DNA of 64,000 bases from Parafrankia irregularis. Its GTDB lineage: Bacteria; Actinomycetota; Actinomycetes; Frankiales; Frankiaceae. The DNA is taken from contig NZ_FAOZ01000002.1 in NCBI RefSeq assembly GCF_001536285.1, forward strand, positions 434,001-498,000. Direction: 5' to 3'. The notes beneath the pieces were generated by a model. The model was given only the letters and a program-made list of their open reading frames with translations, was not told the DNA's origin and made no database searches. Positions 1-8,018 of the stretch are shown piece after piece; positions within the stretch are counted from its first letter, which is position 1, and each line of letters starts with the position of its first letter. The position numbers were made by a program, and so were the translations under genes.

Positions 1-64
1 CCAAGCAGGCGGACGTCGCCAGCCTGTAGTTCTGTAGTTCGCCAGCCTGTCGCATGACTGCCCT

Positions 65-96
65 GCCGGCCCACAGCCTGTGGTCTGTGGGCCGGC
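65..96 (+). terminator. Strong hairpin, probable terminator
   Basis: A perfect 12-bp stem (GCCGGCCCACAG, bases 65-76, against CTGTGGGCCGGC, 85-96) with an 8-base loop. It lies at the left edge of the window, downstream of whatever ends before base 1 and 3' of the flavoenzyme at 217-1515, so it could stop transcription from either side. There is no long T-tract, as is usual in high-GC actinobacteria. Bases 97-216 hold nothing else I can recognise. Confidence 0.55.
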
Positions 97-216
97 GTTC
101 TTCGGCCGGCCGGCGTTTTCCCGGCCGGCGCGTGCCCGCGCGCCGCGAGCGGTGAGCCGCGCGGCAGCACGTGGGCGGGATGGCGATGCGTGGATGGCGG
201 TGCGGGGGGTGCGAGG

Positions 217-1515
217 TCAGCGCAGCCCGCGCACGGCCCGGCGGAGGGCGAGCCGGGCCAGCGAGGCGGCCGGGATCGTGCCCTTGCCGAGCCCGATCTC
301 GACGAGGCTGTCGTAGAGATCGGTCCGTCGGCTTGCCGAGCGCACCGCCGCGTCCATCAGCGGGCGGTGCCGGCCGGCGAGATCGGCGAGCAGCGTGGTG
401 TGCCGAAGATGCCGGCCGAGCTCGCGGTGCAGTGCCCGCCGATAGACCTGCCCCGCCGCCGGCCCCGGATCGGTGATCGCGGCCCCGCCGGCGAGTGATC
501 CCGACAGCAGCGCGTAGTAGATGCCCTCACCCGTGAGCGGGTTGATGAGGGACGCGGCGTCGCCGGCGAGCAGCACCGGCCCGTCCGGCAGCCGGGGGCG
601 ATGCGTGGACAGCGGCAGGTGGTGCGCGCGCAGCGTGCCGGCGTAGGCCGGTGTGTCCGGCAGCAGGCGGGCCAGGGTGCCGTGCAGGACGTCCTTCGGG
701 GTCCCGGCGCTGTCCCGCAGCTGGGAGCGGAGCATGCCGTACCCGATGTTGGCCCGGCCGTCCCCGATGGGGAACGACCAGGCGTAGGCGGGCCAGCCCT
801 CGTCCGTCATGTGGATGAGCTGCTCGGGTGGGCGGTCCTCCTTGGGCGCGTCCGCGTAGGCGCGGACGGCGATGGCGAGCCCCTCGGGCGGGTTCGGCCC
901 GATGCCGAGCGCCCGGCGCACCGTCGAGTTCGCGCCGTCCGCACCGATCACGACCCGGGCGCGCAACGCACCGCCGTCGAGGGCGACCATGGCCGGTTTC
1001 CCGGGGCCGTCCGCCGGTATGACCTCCAGCGCCCGCACCCGCCGGCGGGTGAACAGCGCGCCACGAGCCCGCGCGGCGGCGACGAGCCGGGCGTCGAACA
1101 CCTCCCGGGGGATCACGTGGGTGGCCCGCTCGGACGGTGTCGCGACCTCGGCACCGCCCGGGGTACGCAGCCGCATGCGGTCCACCGGGTGGTACCCGCG
1201 GGTCACATCGGTGACGCCGAGCCCACGCAGGACGTCCAGGCCGTGCGGCGCGATTCCGTCGCCGCAGGTCTTGTCGCGGGGGAAGTCGGCGGCATCGAGG
1301 ATCATCACCCGGGCGTCGGGGCGTAGCTGCAGCGCCCGCAGCGCCGCCGCGCTGCCGGCCGGCCCACCGCCCACGACGAGCAGGTCCAGCGGCGGTTCGT
1401 GGGCCCCGCCTGCGGAGCTGCTTTGCGAGGCGGGGCGGGAGGGAGCTGGGACAGGCACGCCTGCCAGTGTGGCAGCCCGCACGAGGACGCTGGCCGGGCG
1501 AGGCTCGTGGAACAT
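217..1515 (-). CDS. Geranylgeranyl reductase family FAD-dependent oxidoreductase
   Basis: Predicted flavoenzyme that reduces isoprenoid double bonds; actinobacterial members include the menaquinone reductase MenJ. The dinucleotide-binding loop GGGPAG follows a beta strand (DLLVVGGGPAG, about residue 45). It is followed by the family signature FPRDKTCGDG and, near the C terminus, by the FAD-contacting GDAA and a NPLTGEGIYYA segment typical of this family. The chosen ATG at 1515 gives about 432 residues; the frame is open further upstream to 1845, but that part is the shadow of the divergent hydrolase gene. Roughly 40 poorly conserved residues precede the Rossmann strand and no good ribosome site precedes the ATG, so a downstream GTG (for example near 1459) could be the real start. 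The substrate is not fixed by sequence. Confidence 0.85.
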   Translation of the reverse strand: MFHEPRPASVLVRAATLAGVPVPAPSRPASQSSSAGGAHEPPLDLLVVGGGPAGSAAALRALQLRPDARVMILDAADFPRDKTCGDGIAPHGLDVLRGLGVTDVTRGYHPVDRMRLRTPGGAEVATPSERATHVIPREVFDARLVAAARARGALFTRRRVRALEVIPADGPGKPAMVALDGGALRARVVIGADGANSTVRRALGIGPNPPEGLAIAVRAYADAPKEDRPPEQLIHMTDEGWPAYAWSFPIGDGRANIGYGMLRSQLRDSAGTPKDVLHGTLARLLPDTPAYAGTLRAHHLPLSTHRPRLPDGPVLLAGDAASLINPLTGEGIYYALLSGSLAGGAAITDPGPAAGQVYRRALHRELGRHLRHTTLLADLAGRHRPLMDAAVRSASRRTDLYDSLVEIGLGKGTIPAASLARLALRRAVRGLR

Positions 1516-1540
1516 GGGGCCAGTTCGTAGAGTGCGAAAT

Positions 1541-2383
1541 ATGGACGCGCTCCGACAGTTGAACCAGTGGCCGGTGGGATCAGTCTCGGCTGTCGTGCTT
1601 CGGCGTGCCGGTGACGCGGTCACGCAGGTCGGCGTCAGCGGCGATCCGGAGCTGCCGTTCCGCCTGGCTTCGGTGTCCAAGACGATGAGCGCGTACGCGA
1701 TGCTCGTCGCGGTCGAGGAGGGCGCTGTCGCGCTCGACGACCCGGCCGGGCCCGAGGGATCGACTGTCGCCCACCTGCTGGCACACGCGTCCGGCCTGGC
1801 GTTCGCCAGCAGCCGGGTACTGGCCAGGCCGGGTACCCGCCGCATCTACTCGAACTCGGGTTTCGACGAGCTGGGCCGCCATCTCGAACGGGTCACCGAG
1901 ATCCCGTTCGCGACCTATCTCGCCGAGGCCGTGTTCGAGCCGTTGGGGATGAAGACCGCGGCGCTGACGGATTCACCGGCCTTCGGGGTCACCGCGAGCC
2001 TGGCCGATGTGGCCGCGTTCGCCGCCGAGCTGCTGGCACCGACGCTGCTGTCCGCCCAGACCTTCGCCCGGGCGACGTCGGTCGTCTTTCCCGGCCTGAC
2101 CGGAATCCTGCCCGGCTTCGGCGGGCAGGACCCGAACGACTGGGGCCTCGGGTTCGAGATCCGCGGGCACAAGAGCCCGCACTGGACCGCCGCGACCAAC
2201 AGCCCGGCGACCTTCGGCCATTTCGGCCGTTCCGGCACGTTCCTGTGGGTCGATCCCGAGGTGCGCGTGGCCTGCGTGGCGCTGACCGACCGGGATTTCG
2301 GGGAATGGGCGGCCGCGGCGTGGCCGGTGCTGTCCCGGGATGTCCTCGCCGAGCTCGCGGCCTCGACGGATTCGGTGGCCTGA
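1541..2383 (+). CDS. Serine hydrolase, class C beta-lactamase / DD-peptidase fold (S12)
   Basis: A 280-residue penicillin-recognising serine hydrolase. The three active-site signatures are present: SVSK (SxxK, nucleophilic Ser and Lys, about residue 45), YSN (about residue 106) and HFG in RSG context near the C terminus, which replaces the KTG box. No signal peptide or lipobox is visible, so a cytoplasmic esterase-like role is as likely as cell-wall or beta-lactam hydrolysis. It is short for the family (usually 350-400 residues), lacking the C-terminal lipocalin-like extension. The ATG at 1541 is chosen because the frame upstream of it is the shadow of the divergent flavoenzyme. Only 25 bp separate the two starts, so their promoters must overlap coding sequence or one start lies further in. 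Confidence 0.85.
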   Translation: MDALRQLNQWPVGSVSAVVLRRAGDAVTQVGVSGDPELPFRLASVSKTMSAYAMLVAVEEGAVALDDPAGPEGSTVAHLLAHASGLAFASSRVLARPGTRRIYSNSGFDELGRHLERVTEIPFATYLAEAVFEPLGMKTAALTDSPAFGVTASLADVAAFAAELLAPTLLSAQTFARATSVVFPGLTGILPGFGGQDPNDWGLGFEIRGHKSPHWTAATNSPATFGHFGRSGTFLWVDPEVRVACVALTDRDFGEWAAAAWPVLSRDVLAELAASTDSVA

Positions 2384-2427
2384 CCTATCCGTTCGGGCGG
2401 CACCTGAACCTCGTCTGATTGTCGCCG

Positions 2428-2482
2428 GAGCCCTGTCTGAGCCCTGTCTGAGCCGTGTCCGAGCTCTGTCCGAGGCCTGCCT
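2428..2482 (+). repeat. 11-bp tandem repeat, five copies
   Basis: Five imperfect copies of an 11-base unit of the form GAGCCCTGTCT lie in the 329-bp gap between the serine hydrolase and the 2H phosphoesterase. The rest of this gap holds no gene I can support; a weak purine-rich ribosome site for the next gene lies at about 2698-2704. Confidence 0.6.
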
Positions 2483-2712
2483 GAGCCCGGTTCGAGGCCC
2501 GCTGCGTCAGGCCGTGGACACGGTCGGCGAGCATGACCTGGTGCTTCTGCGTCGGTGTGCGACAGCGGAGCGAGGTCATCCCTGGTCCCCGGGAGACAGT
2601 GTGGTCTCGTGGGCCATGATGGCGCCATGGTTCGTCGGCAGAGCTTGCTTCGTGTCTCGTGGTCAGCCACCGCGTGGTCGGGCCGGACCGGCGCCAGGTG
2701 AAGGACCGCCAG

Positions 2713-3273
2713 ATGAACGCGGTGCGCTCCATCGGTGTGGCCATCGGGATTCCGGAGCCGTTTCGCACGGAACTCCGGGACTGGCGCAAGCGGCTCGGTG
2801 ATCCCAACGCGGGGCTTATCGTGCCCCATGTCACCCTGCTCGGGCCGACCGAGGTGCTCGCCTCGGAGGTGGCGACGATCGAACGTCATCTTGCCGGGGT
2901 GGCCGTCGGCCACGAGCCTTTCGTGATCCGGCTGCAGGGGTCCGGGACCTTCCGGCCGTTGTCCCCGGTGGTGTTCGTGACCCTCGCGCAGGGGACCTCC
3001 TGCTGCGAGCTGTTGGAGAAGGCTGTTCGCTCCGGCCCCCTGGACCGGCCGGCCCGCTTCTCGTACCACCCGCACGTGACGGTCGCGCACGAACTCGACG
3101 AGGTGTCGCTGGATCGTGCGTTCGACCTGCTGGCCGAATACCGGGCCTCGTTCGAGGTCACAGGTTTCGAGCTCTATGAACGCGGCGATGACTGCGCCTG
3201 GCGCCAGTTGCGTCATTTTCCGTTTGCAGGCGGAGGTGGCAGGCCGACGTGGCAGGACAACGAGATGCGGTGA
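2713..3273 (+). CDS. 2'-5' RNA ligase / 2H phosphoesterase family protein
   Basis: A 186-residue member of the 2H phosphoesterase superfamily (LigT-like). It has the two catalytic HxT motifs, HVTLLGP (about residue 38) and HPHVTVAH (about residue 120), in the symmetric arrangement of the fold. Such enzymes act on 2'-5' or cyclic phosphodiesters of RNA or nucleotides; the substrate here is unknown. The start is the ATG at 2713, preceded at good spacing by GTGAAGGA; an earlier in-frame codon at 2659 gives only a non-conserved extension. The stop overlaps the start of the next gene (GTGA), so the two are probably translationally coupled. Confidence 0.85.
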   Translation: MNAVRSIGVAIGIPEPFRTELRDWRKRLGDPNAGLIVPHVTLLGPTEVLASEVATIERHLAGVAVGHEPFVIRLQGSGTFRPLSPVVFVTLAQGTSCCELLEKAVRSGPLDRPARFSYHPHVTVAHELDEVSLDRAFDLLAEYRASFEVTGFELYERGDDCAWRQLRHFPFAGGGGRPTWQDNEMR

Positions 3274-4235
3274 AAGCGGGCGTGGTGTCGGTGGGCGCCG
3301 CCGTCGGCGGTGTGCGTAGCCGGCGCCCGGCCATAGACCACGCGGTCCGCGCCTACCAGCGTTATACGGGCGACGGCGGCGACCGGTGCGCGGCCTCCAC
3401 CACGTATTTCGCCTTTCTCTCCTTTTTCCCGATCATGGCGCTGGCCTTCTCGGTCCTCGGGTTCGTGGTCGACGCCTATCCCGACGCCCAGGCGAAGTTC
3501 ACCGAGCAGATCAACGACTATCTGCCCGGCCTCGCCGACCGGCTGGACGTCGCCACCATCGGCCGGGCCAAGGTCGGCGCCGGGCTGATCGGTCTCGCCG
3601 GCCTGCTGCTCGCCGGCCTCGCCTGGGTCTCGGCGCTGCGCGACAGCATCCGCATCATCTGGCACCAGAGCCTCGAAGCCGGCAACTTCGTCATGCGCCG
3701 GATCCGAGACGTCGCGATCCTGGCCGGCCTCGGTCTGACACTCGCGGTGTCGCTGGTCGTCACCAGCCTCGCGACGTCGGCCACCGACGCGTTCCTGCGC
3801 TGGATCGGCCTTGCCGGCAACACCGCGGCCGCGTGGGTCACCGGCCTGCTGGCCCTCGGGGTCGCGCTCGCCATCGACATGGCGGTGTTCGTCTTCATCT
3901 TCCGGTACCTGCCCGAGCGGACGAACCGGGACCGGGTGCTGCGTGCGGCCCTGCTGGGCGCGGTCGGCGTCGAGCTTCTCAAGATCCTCGGAACCTGGCT
4001 GGTCGGCCAGACCACCTCGAACCCGGTGTACGGGACGTTCGCCGTCATCGTGGGGCTGCTGATCTGGATCAACATCATGATGCGGTGGATGCTGTTCGTC
4101 GCCGCATGGGCGGTGACCGGCCCATACACGTCGGACGTCGATCCGTCGGGTACAGCGACGGCGGCGACGGCTACCGATCGCCAGAGCGCTGCCTCCGGCC
4201 AGCACGACCCGGGCGGCGGCCATCCGAAGCGTTGA
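3270..4235 (+). CDS. YihY/BrkB family inner-membrane protein
   Basis: A polytopic membrane protein of about 321 residues belonging to the YihY/virulence factor BrkB family, whose function is unresolved despite the historic RNase BN name. An amphipathic N-terminal segment (AVRAYQRY) is followed by about six hydrophobic helices, including the family's FAFLSFFPIMALAF stretch, and a loop with PVYGTFAVIVGLLIWIN. The C-terminal 30 residues are Ala/Thr-rich and probably cytoplasmic. The GTG at 3270 overlaps the stop of the phosphoesterase by 4 bases; an in-frame GTG at 3249 is the alternative. It forms a two-gene unit with the phosphoesterase and ends at a hairpin (4423-4458) shared with the convergent carboxypeptidase gene. 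Confidence 0.85.
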   Translation: MKAGVVSVGAAVGGVRSRRPAIDHAVRAYQRYTGDGGDRCAASTTYFAFLSFFPIMALAFSVLGFVVDAYPDAQAKFTEQINDYLPGLADRLDVATIGRAKVGAGLIGLAGLLLAGLAWVSALRDSIRIIWHQSLEAGNFVMRRIRDVAILAGLGLTLAVSLVVTSLATSATDAFLRWIGLAGNTAAAWVTGLLALGVALAIDMAVFVFIFRYLPERTNRDRVLRAALLGAVGVELLKILGTWLVGQTTSNPVYGTFAVIVGLLIWINIMMRWMLFVAAWAVTGPYTSDVDPSGTATAATATDRQSAASGQHDPGGGHPKR

Positions 4236-4422
4236 GGCTCTTGGTCGTTCTCGAGCCCGTAGCAGAATCCTGAGACACGGCGGATCCGGGGCACCGGTGT
4301 GGGCCTGGCGGAGCCGTGCTGACGGAGGGCGAATCCCACCCACACGGCCACCCAACCGACGATCCCGCCCCGCCGCCCAGCAGCGGCAAATCGCCCAAAA
4401 GAGCCTGGCGACCCGCATGAAC

Positions 4423-4458
4423 GAACGATTTTGGTCGTCGGAACGACCGAAATCGTTC
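4423..4458. repeat. Hairpin element, copy 1 of 3 (probable bidirectional terminator)
   Basis: A 16-bp stem with one G-T mismatch (GAACGATTTTGGTCGT, 4423-4438, against ACGACCGAAATCGTTC, 4443-4458) and a CGGA loop, between the convergent BrkB and carboxypeptidase genes. Related elements at 29280-29313 and 63286-63325 share the core TTTTGGYYGT, the RAAATC/GATC arm and a tail of the form TCACT-CTTGC, so this is a dispersed family. The remaining part of the 418-bp gap (4236-4653) holds no recognisable gene. Confidence 0.7.
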
Positions 4459-4653
4459 ACTCTTGCGACTCGCCAAACCGGGCTGCCGGGCCTCCGGGCC
4501 TCCGGGTGCTCGGAGGTCCGGCGGCGTTCGTGGAATGCGACCCTCCCCGCCCACCGGCCAGAGATCTTGATCGGTGTCAGTATGTGACAGGCTCTTTCGC
4601 TCTCGCGGCCGTAATCCCCGGGTCTTGCTCGGCAGCAGCGGCAGCTCCGGCCA

Positions 4654-6552
4654 TCAGGGCGCAGGTGAGCGTGCGGTGCCGAACGGGGGAGTGTCCGTTC
4701 GGCCGCGCTCCCCGTTGCCCTCCAGCGGCGCGTCAGGGAGCAGCGACGGCAGCCCCACGAGGTGTCGGCGGCCCTCGGACCTCGGCCGGGCGTGCACGGT
4801 GCCGGGCCCGGGGTGCGGGCGCACGCCGTCCGTCCCGTTCGCGCGCCGCTCCGCTGGAGCGGGGAGACGTCCGTGCCGAAGCCGTGCGGTGTTCGCTTCG
4901 TGGCTCGTGGGCCCGTCTGGTCGAGTTGCCCGGGTCCGACCGGACGCCGGGACGACAGTGATCTCCTGGTGGTCCGGATGGTGCGCTCGGGTGCTGTGTC
5001 GATGCCCGTCTCGGTGGCGGTGATGGTGGCCGTGGCGGGCCGGTGGACGCGGGGCCCTATGGACGGCGTCGGCTCGGCGTCGGGTGCGGCCGAGGAGCGT
5101 CAGGGCTGACACGGCGACGGTGATGGCGAGTGCCACCCAGGTCGCCGTGCCGACGCCGCCCCCGGAGTCGGCCGGTGCCGCCGCCTGGCGGAATCGGTCA
5201 TTCTCCTTGGAGCCGCTGTCGCCGTCGCGGCCTTCGCCGCCGGCGGCGGCGCCGGCGGCCTGTGCCGGGCCCGGCCCACCGGTCCCTGTGTCGGTGCCCG
5301 CGCCGGCCTGCGCCGCTGTCGCGGGATCCGTGCGTGCCGGCTCGGCCAGCCGGCCGAGCGGGCGGACGTTGGCCGCGTGCGCGAAGCCCCAGTCCAGCAG
5401 CGCCTTGGCGTCTGTCGCATAGGTTGGCGCGGTCCGCAGCAGGGAGACGATGAGGGTCCGCCCGTCTCGTGCCGCGGCGCCGACGAACGTCGCACCGGCC
5501 GCGATCGTGTAGCCGTTCTTGATCCCGATGGTCCCCTCGTAGGTCCCCAGCAGGGTGTTGTGGTTCGCGATCTCGAAGCGTTCATCGCCCCGACCGGGCA
5601 GCACGGCCCGTGGGATGGTGAGATACGCGCGCACGGTCGGATTGTTCAGCACCGCCCGGCCGATCACCGCGAGGTCGTGGGCGGTCGTGTGCTGCCCCGG
5701 CGCGTCGAGGCCGGTGGGATCGCCGGCCACCGTGTCGTGCGCGCCCAGGCTGGCGGCCAGCCGGTTCATCCGCTCGAGTACGGTGTCGCGCCCGCCGGCC
5801 GCCTCCACCAGCGCGACCGTCGCGTCGTTGCCGCTGGCGATGAGCATCGCGGTGGCGAGGTCGCGCACGGTGTAGCGGACTCCGGGGACGAGCCCGACCC
5901 GGGTGCCGTCGACCCGCGCCGCCTCGTCGCTGATCGTCACCACGCGGTCGGGAGGCAGGCTCGGCAGCACGGTGAGCGCGGTGAGCATCTTCATCGTGCT
6001 GGCGGGCAGGTCGGGCAGGTTCGGATTGTGGGCCGCGAGGATGGCACCGCTGGTGGCGTCCGCCACCATCCACGCCTCGGCGGTGATGCCGGCGGGCTCC
6101 GGCACGGATGTCTCGGCGGCACCTGGACTGCCGTTCCCAGGCGCCGTCGGCTCGCCGGCTGTCAACGCGGCCGCGGGGGTCGGCGGGGACACCACCCCGA
6201 CCTGCGGCTCCCCGGGAATCGCCGGGGCGGTGAGCGACCAGGGCGGCGGGACCGGCGCGACTGCGGCGGTTGTGTTCACCGCCGTCTCGGCGGCCGTTGT
6301 CGCCGTCGCCGTCGCCGTCGTCGAGGCCGTCGCGGCCGGCGTGGGCGCCGCGGCGATCGCGAGCAGGAAGGACGAGGCCACACCGGTCGCTGTCAGGACC
6401 GCACGACGGATCGCCGGAGACGATCGGGCACACAGCCGGCGAGACGCGCGCGCAGGCGCAGGCGTACGGCCAGGCCGGGCGGCCTGCCGTTGGCTGGTGC
6501 GGTGCGGGACAAGCGAGTCGGGGCAAGATCGACGCGTCCGGCCGGCATGCAC
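4654..6552 (-). CDS. D-alanyl-D-alanine carboxypeptidase (PBP5/DacC type), membrane anchored
   Basis: Peptidoglycan D,D-carboxypeptidase of peptidase family S11. After a hydrophobic export segment (ASSFLLAIAAAPTPAATA, about residues 58-76) and a Pro/Ala/Thr-rich linker, the catalytic domain shows STMK (SxxK), SGN (SxN) and KNG in place of the usual KTG third box (IKNGYT). A transmembrane helix (WVALAITVAVSALTLL) follows an Ala/Gly linker and leaves about 120 charged, His/Arg-rich residues, an unusually long tail that would be cytoplasmic. The GTG at 6552 gives 632 residues; with about 50 residues before the signal helix a downstream start is quite possible. It converges on the BrkB gene. The Lys-to-Asn-shifted third box (KNG) is seen in some family members and need not mean loss of activity. 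Confidence 0.88.
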   Translation of the reverse strand: MHAGRTRRSCPDSLVPHRTSQRQAARPGRTPAPARASRRLCARSSPAIRRAVLTATGVASSFLLAIAAAPTPAATASTTATATATTAAETAVNTTAAVAPVPPPWSLTAPAIPGEPQVGVVSPPTPAAALTAGEPTAPGNGSPGAAETSVPEPAGITAEAWMVADATSGAILAAHNPNLPDLPASTMKMLTALTVLPSLPPDRVVTISDEAARVDGTRVGLVPGVRYTVRDLATAMLIASGNDATVALVEAAGGRDTVLERMNRLAASLGAHDTVAGDPTGLDAPGQHTTAHDLAVIGRAVLNNPTVRAYLTIPRAVLPGRGDERFEIANHNTLLGTYEGTIGIKNGYTIAAGATFVGAAARDGRTLIVSLLRTAPTYATDAKALLDWGFAHAANVRPLGRLAEPARTDPATAAQAGAGTDTGTGGPGPAQAAGAAAGGEGRDGDSGSKENDRFRQAAAPADSGGGVGTATWVALAITVAVSALTLLGRTRRRADAVHRAPRPPARHGHHHRHRDGHRHSTRAHHPDHQEITVVPASGRTRATRPDGPTSHEANTARLRHGRLPAPAERRANGTDGVRPHPGPGTVHARPRSEGRRHLVGLPSLLPDAPLEGNGERGRTDTPPFGTARSPAP

Positions 6553-6597
6553 CTACCGAACGTTACCGTCCGATCTTCATTTGGTGAGTTTGCCGAG

Positions 6598-7524
6598 TCA
6601 CGTGTCTCGGATCCGTGCTCGGGTTGTCCGGATGGGTACCTTTCGTCCACCCCGCGAGCTGGTTCGGCTTGGGAGGAAAAGATGGCCCGTAGTGGTACCC
6701 CCGTCCGGCGGCGTGGCCTCGGGGAGCCGAGCGGCCGGCAGGCCGGTTCCCCCATCGGGGCCGGTGCCGCCAGCAGCGTCATCGTGAGCGACGAGAGCTG
6801 TTGCCGCAGCGACATCCGGCGACGCCGCGCCCGCTGTCGGCGAGGCGGCGGTTGACGTGCCGAACACGGATGATGTTGCCGGGTTCGTCCGCGCCGTCCG
6901 AGACGCCGATCCGTTCGGGGTGGCCAGGAGGGTTGGGGTGGCCAGGGCGGGCTGTGGCGCAGGTGCCGCGAGCGGTGCGGGTGATGCCGGCACGAGTGAA
7001 GCGCGAAGCAGTGTCTCGATGTCACCGCGCAGTGACTCGAGCTGGTTCGACAGTTCGCCGCGCAGGTACTGCCTGGTCGCCGTGTCGCTCTGCGCGAGTC
7101 GCAGGGCCGCGACCTCGCGGGCCAGGAACTCGGTGTCCTCCCGCATCCGGATGGCCGCGGCCCGGTCCTCGGTGAGTGCCGCGCGGTCGCGGTCGTCCTG
7201 CCTGTTCTGCGCCAGCAGGATCAGCGGCGCGGCGTACGCGGCCTGGGTCGAGAAGGCCAGGTTCAGCAGGATGAACGGGTAAGGGTCCCACCGCAGGAGC
7301 GGCAGGGCCACGTTCAGCGAGATCCAGACGATCACCACACAGGTCTGGATCGCCAGGTAGCGCCCGGTGCCCAGGAAACGGGCGATGGTCTCGGCGCCGC
7401 GGCTGAGAGATTCACGGTCCACCCGGCCCGAGATCAGCGGGGATCGGCCGTCGACCGGCAGGTCAAGCCGGTCGGCGCCGGATCCGCGGCGGATCGCGAG
7501 GCGGGCAGTGGTGTTGACGCTCAT
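6598..7524 (-). CDS. DUF1003 membrane protein with long Ala/Pro/Thr-rich tail
   Basis: A DUF1003 protein of 308 residues. The conserved part is residues 40-180: a charged entry segment (ESLSRGAETIARFLG), two hydrophobic helices (YLAIQTCVVIVWISLNVAL and PYPFILLNLAFSTQAAYAAP) and the QNRQDDRDR segment with a following coiled-coil-like helix. The C-terminal 120 residues are low complexity and not part of the family. The ATG at 7524 has an excellent ribosome site, GGAGGGGA. In other actinobacteria DUF1003 genes often sit beside MgtE-type magnesium transporters, which is known context rather than something seen here. The long folded leader upstream suggests post-transcriptional control. Confidence 0.85.
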   Translation of the reverse strand: MSVNTTARLAIRRGSGADRLDLPVDGRSPLISGRVDRESLSRGAETIARFLGTGRYLAIQTCVVIVWISLNVALPLLRWDPYPFILLNLAFSTQAAYAAPLILLAQNRQDDRDRAALTEDRAAAIRMREDTEFLAREVAALRLAQSDTATRQYLRGELSNQLESLRGDIETLLRASLVPASPAPLAAPAPQPALATPTLLATPNGSASRTARTNPATSSVFGTSTAASPTAGAASPDVAAATALVAHDDAAGGTGPDGGTGLPAARLPEATPPDGGTTTGHLFLPSRTSSRGGRKVPIRTTRARIRDT

Positions 7525-7542
7525 GGGAGAGTCCCCTCCGCG

Positions 7543-7863
7543 CTCGGACCGCCACAGGGGAATCAGGCCCGAGACGCACTCCAGAGCAGGCCGCGAGGGG
7601 AAGAACCCACGGCGGCCCGGACCGACACGTCGCTGAGGGACCGCACCTGCCGGAGAAGAACCCGGGAGATCACCAGCACCCGGGTGTCATGGACGCGGGT
7701 CGGAGCCACTGGTCGCGTGAACCACCTCGCGAGCGGAGGAGGTGAGGACCAGGCCGACCGCCAGGCTGATCGTCAGCCGGCGCCCACCAGCAGGAAGCGG
7801 CCGTTACTGGAGCACCCGCCAGGACTCACAGCGGCCACCTCCTCTGGTCAGCCTCAGTAGAGG
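7543..7863 (-). promoter_or_regulatory. Highly structured 5' leader upstream of the DUF1003 gene (candidate riboregulator)
   Basis: Read on the minus strand, this leader contains at least six stems in series: CCTCT/AGAGG (7841-7845 with 7859-7863), GGCCG/CGGCC (7799-7803 with 7832-7836) enclosing CTGG/CCAG, CGCC-GGCTGA/TCAGCC-GGCG (7759-7782), a nested three-part hairpin (7699-7758, arms GTCGG, CTGGTC, CACCTC), ACCCGGG/CCCGGGT (7660-7685) and CTCGGGCC/GGTCCGAG (7543-7573). The loop of the last contains TTCCCCT, complementary to the AGGGGA of the ribosome site just downstream, so it could hide it. The opening TGAGGCT is reminiscent of M-box (Mg) riboswitches, but I cannot match the rest of that consensus. 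The outer part of the gap (7864-8018) shows nothing further. Confidence 0.5.
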
Positions 7864-8018
7864 ATGGGAAATCTGTTGTCAAGGATAGCCGGCCCTCGCG
7901 ATTGTTCTGCTATGGGGTCGCCCGTGACCTCTGTCGCCCTTCCGTCGCCTGTCGCGCGCTGGTCAGCGGCCTGGTGCGGGCGGACGTCCGAGGAAGGCTC
8001 AGGAAGGCCCGGGAACGC

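Noticed and set aside
3518-4351. Minus-strand open frames opposite the BrkB gene
   Set aside because: They are shadows; the plus strand shows the hydrophobic helices and family motifs.
7525-7870. Firm assignment of the DUF1003 leader as an M-box riboswitch
   Set aside because: Only TGAGGCT and the general presence of stems fit; the other conserved M-box segments could not be matched by eye.
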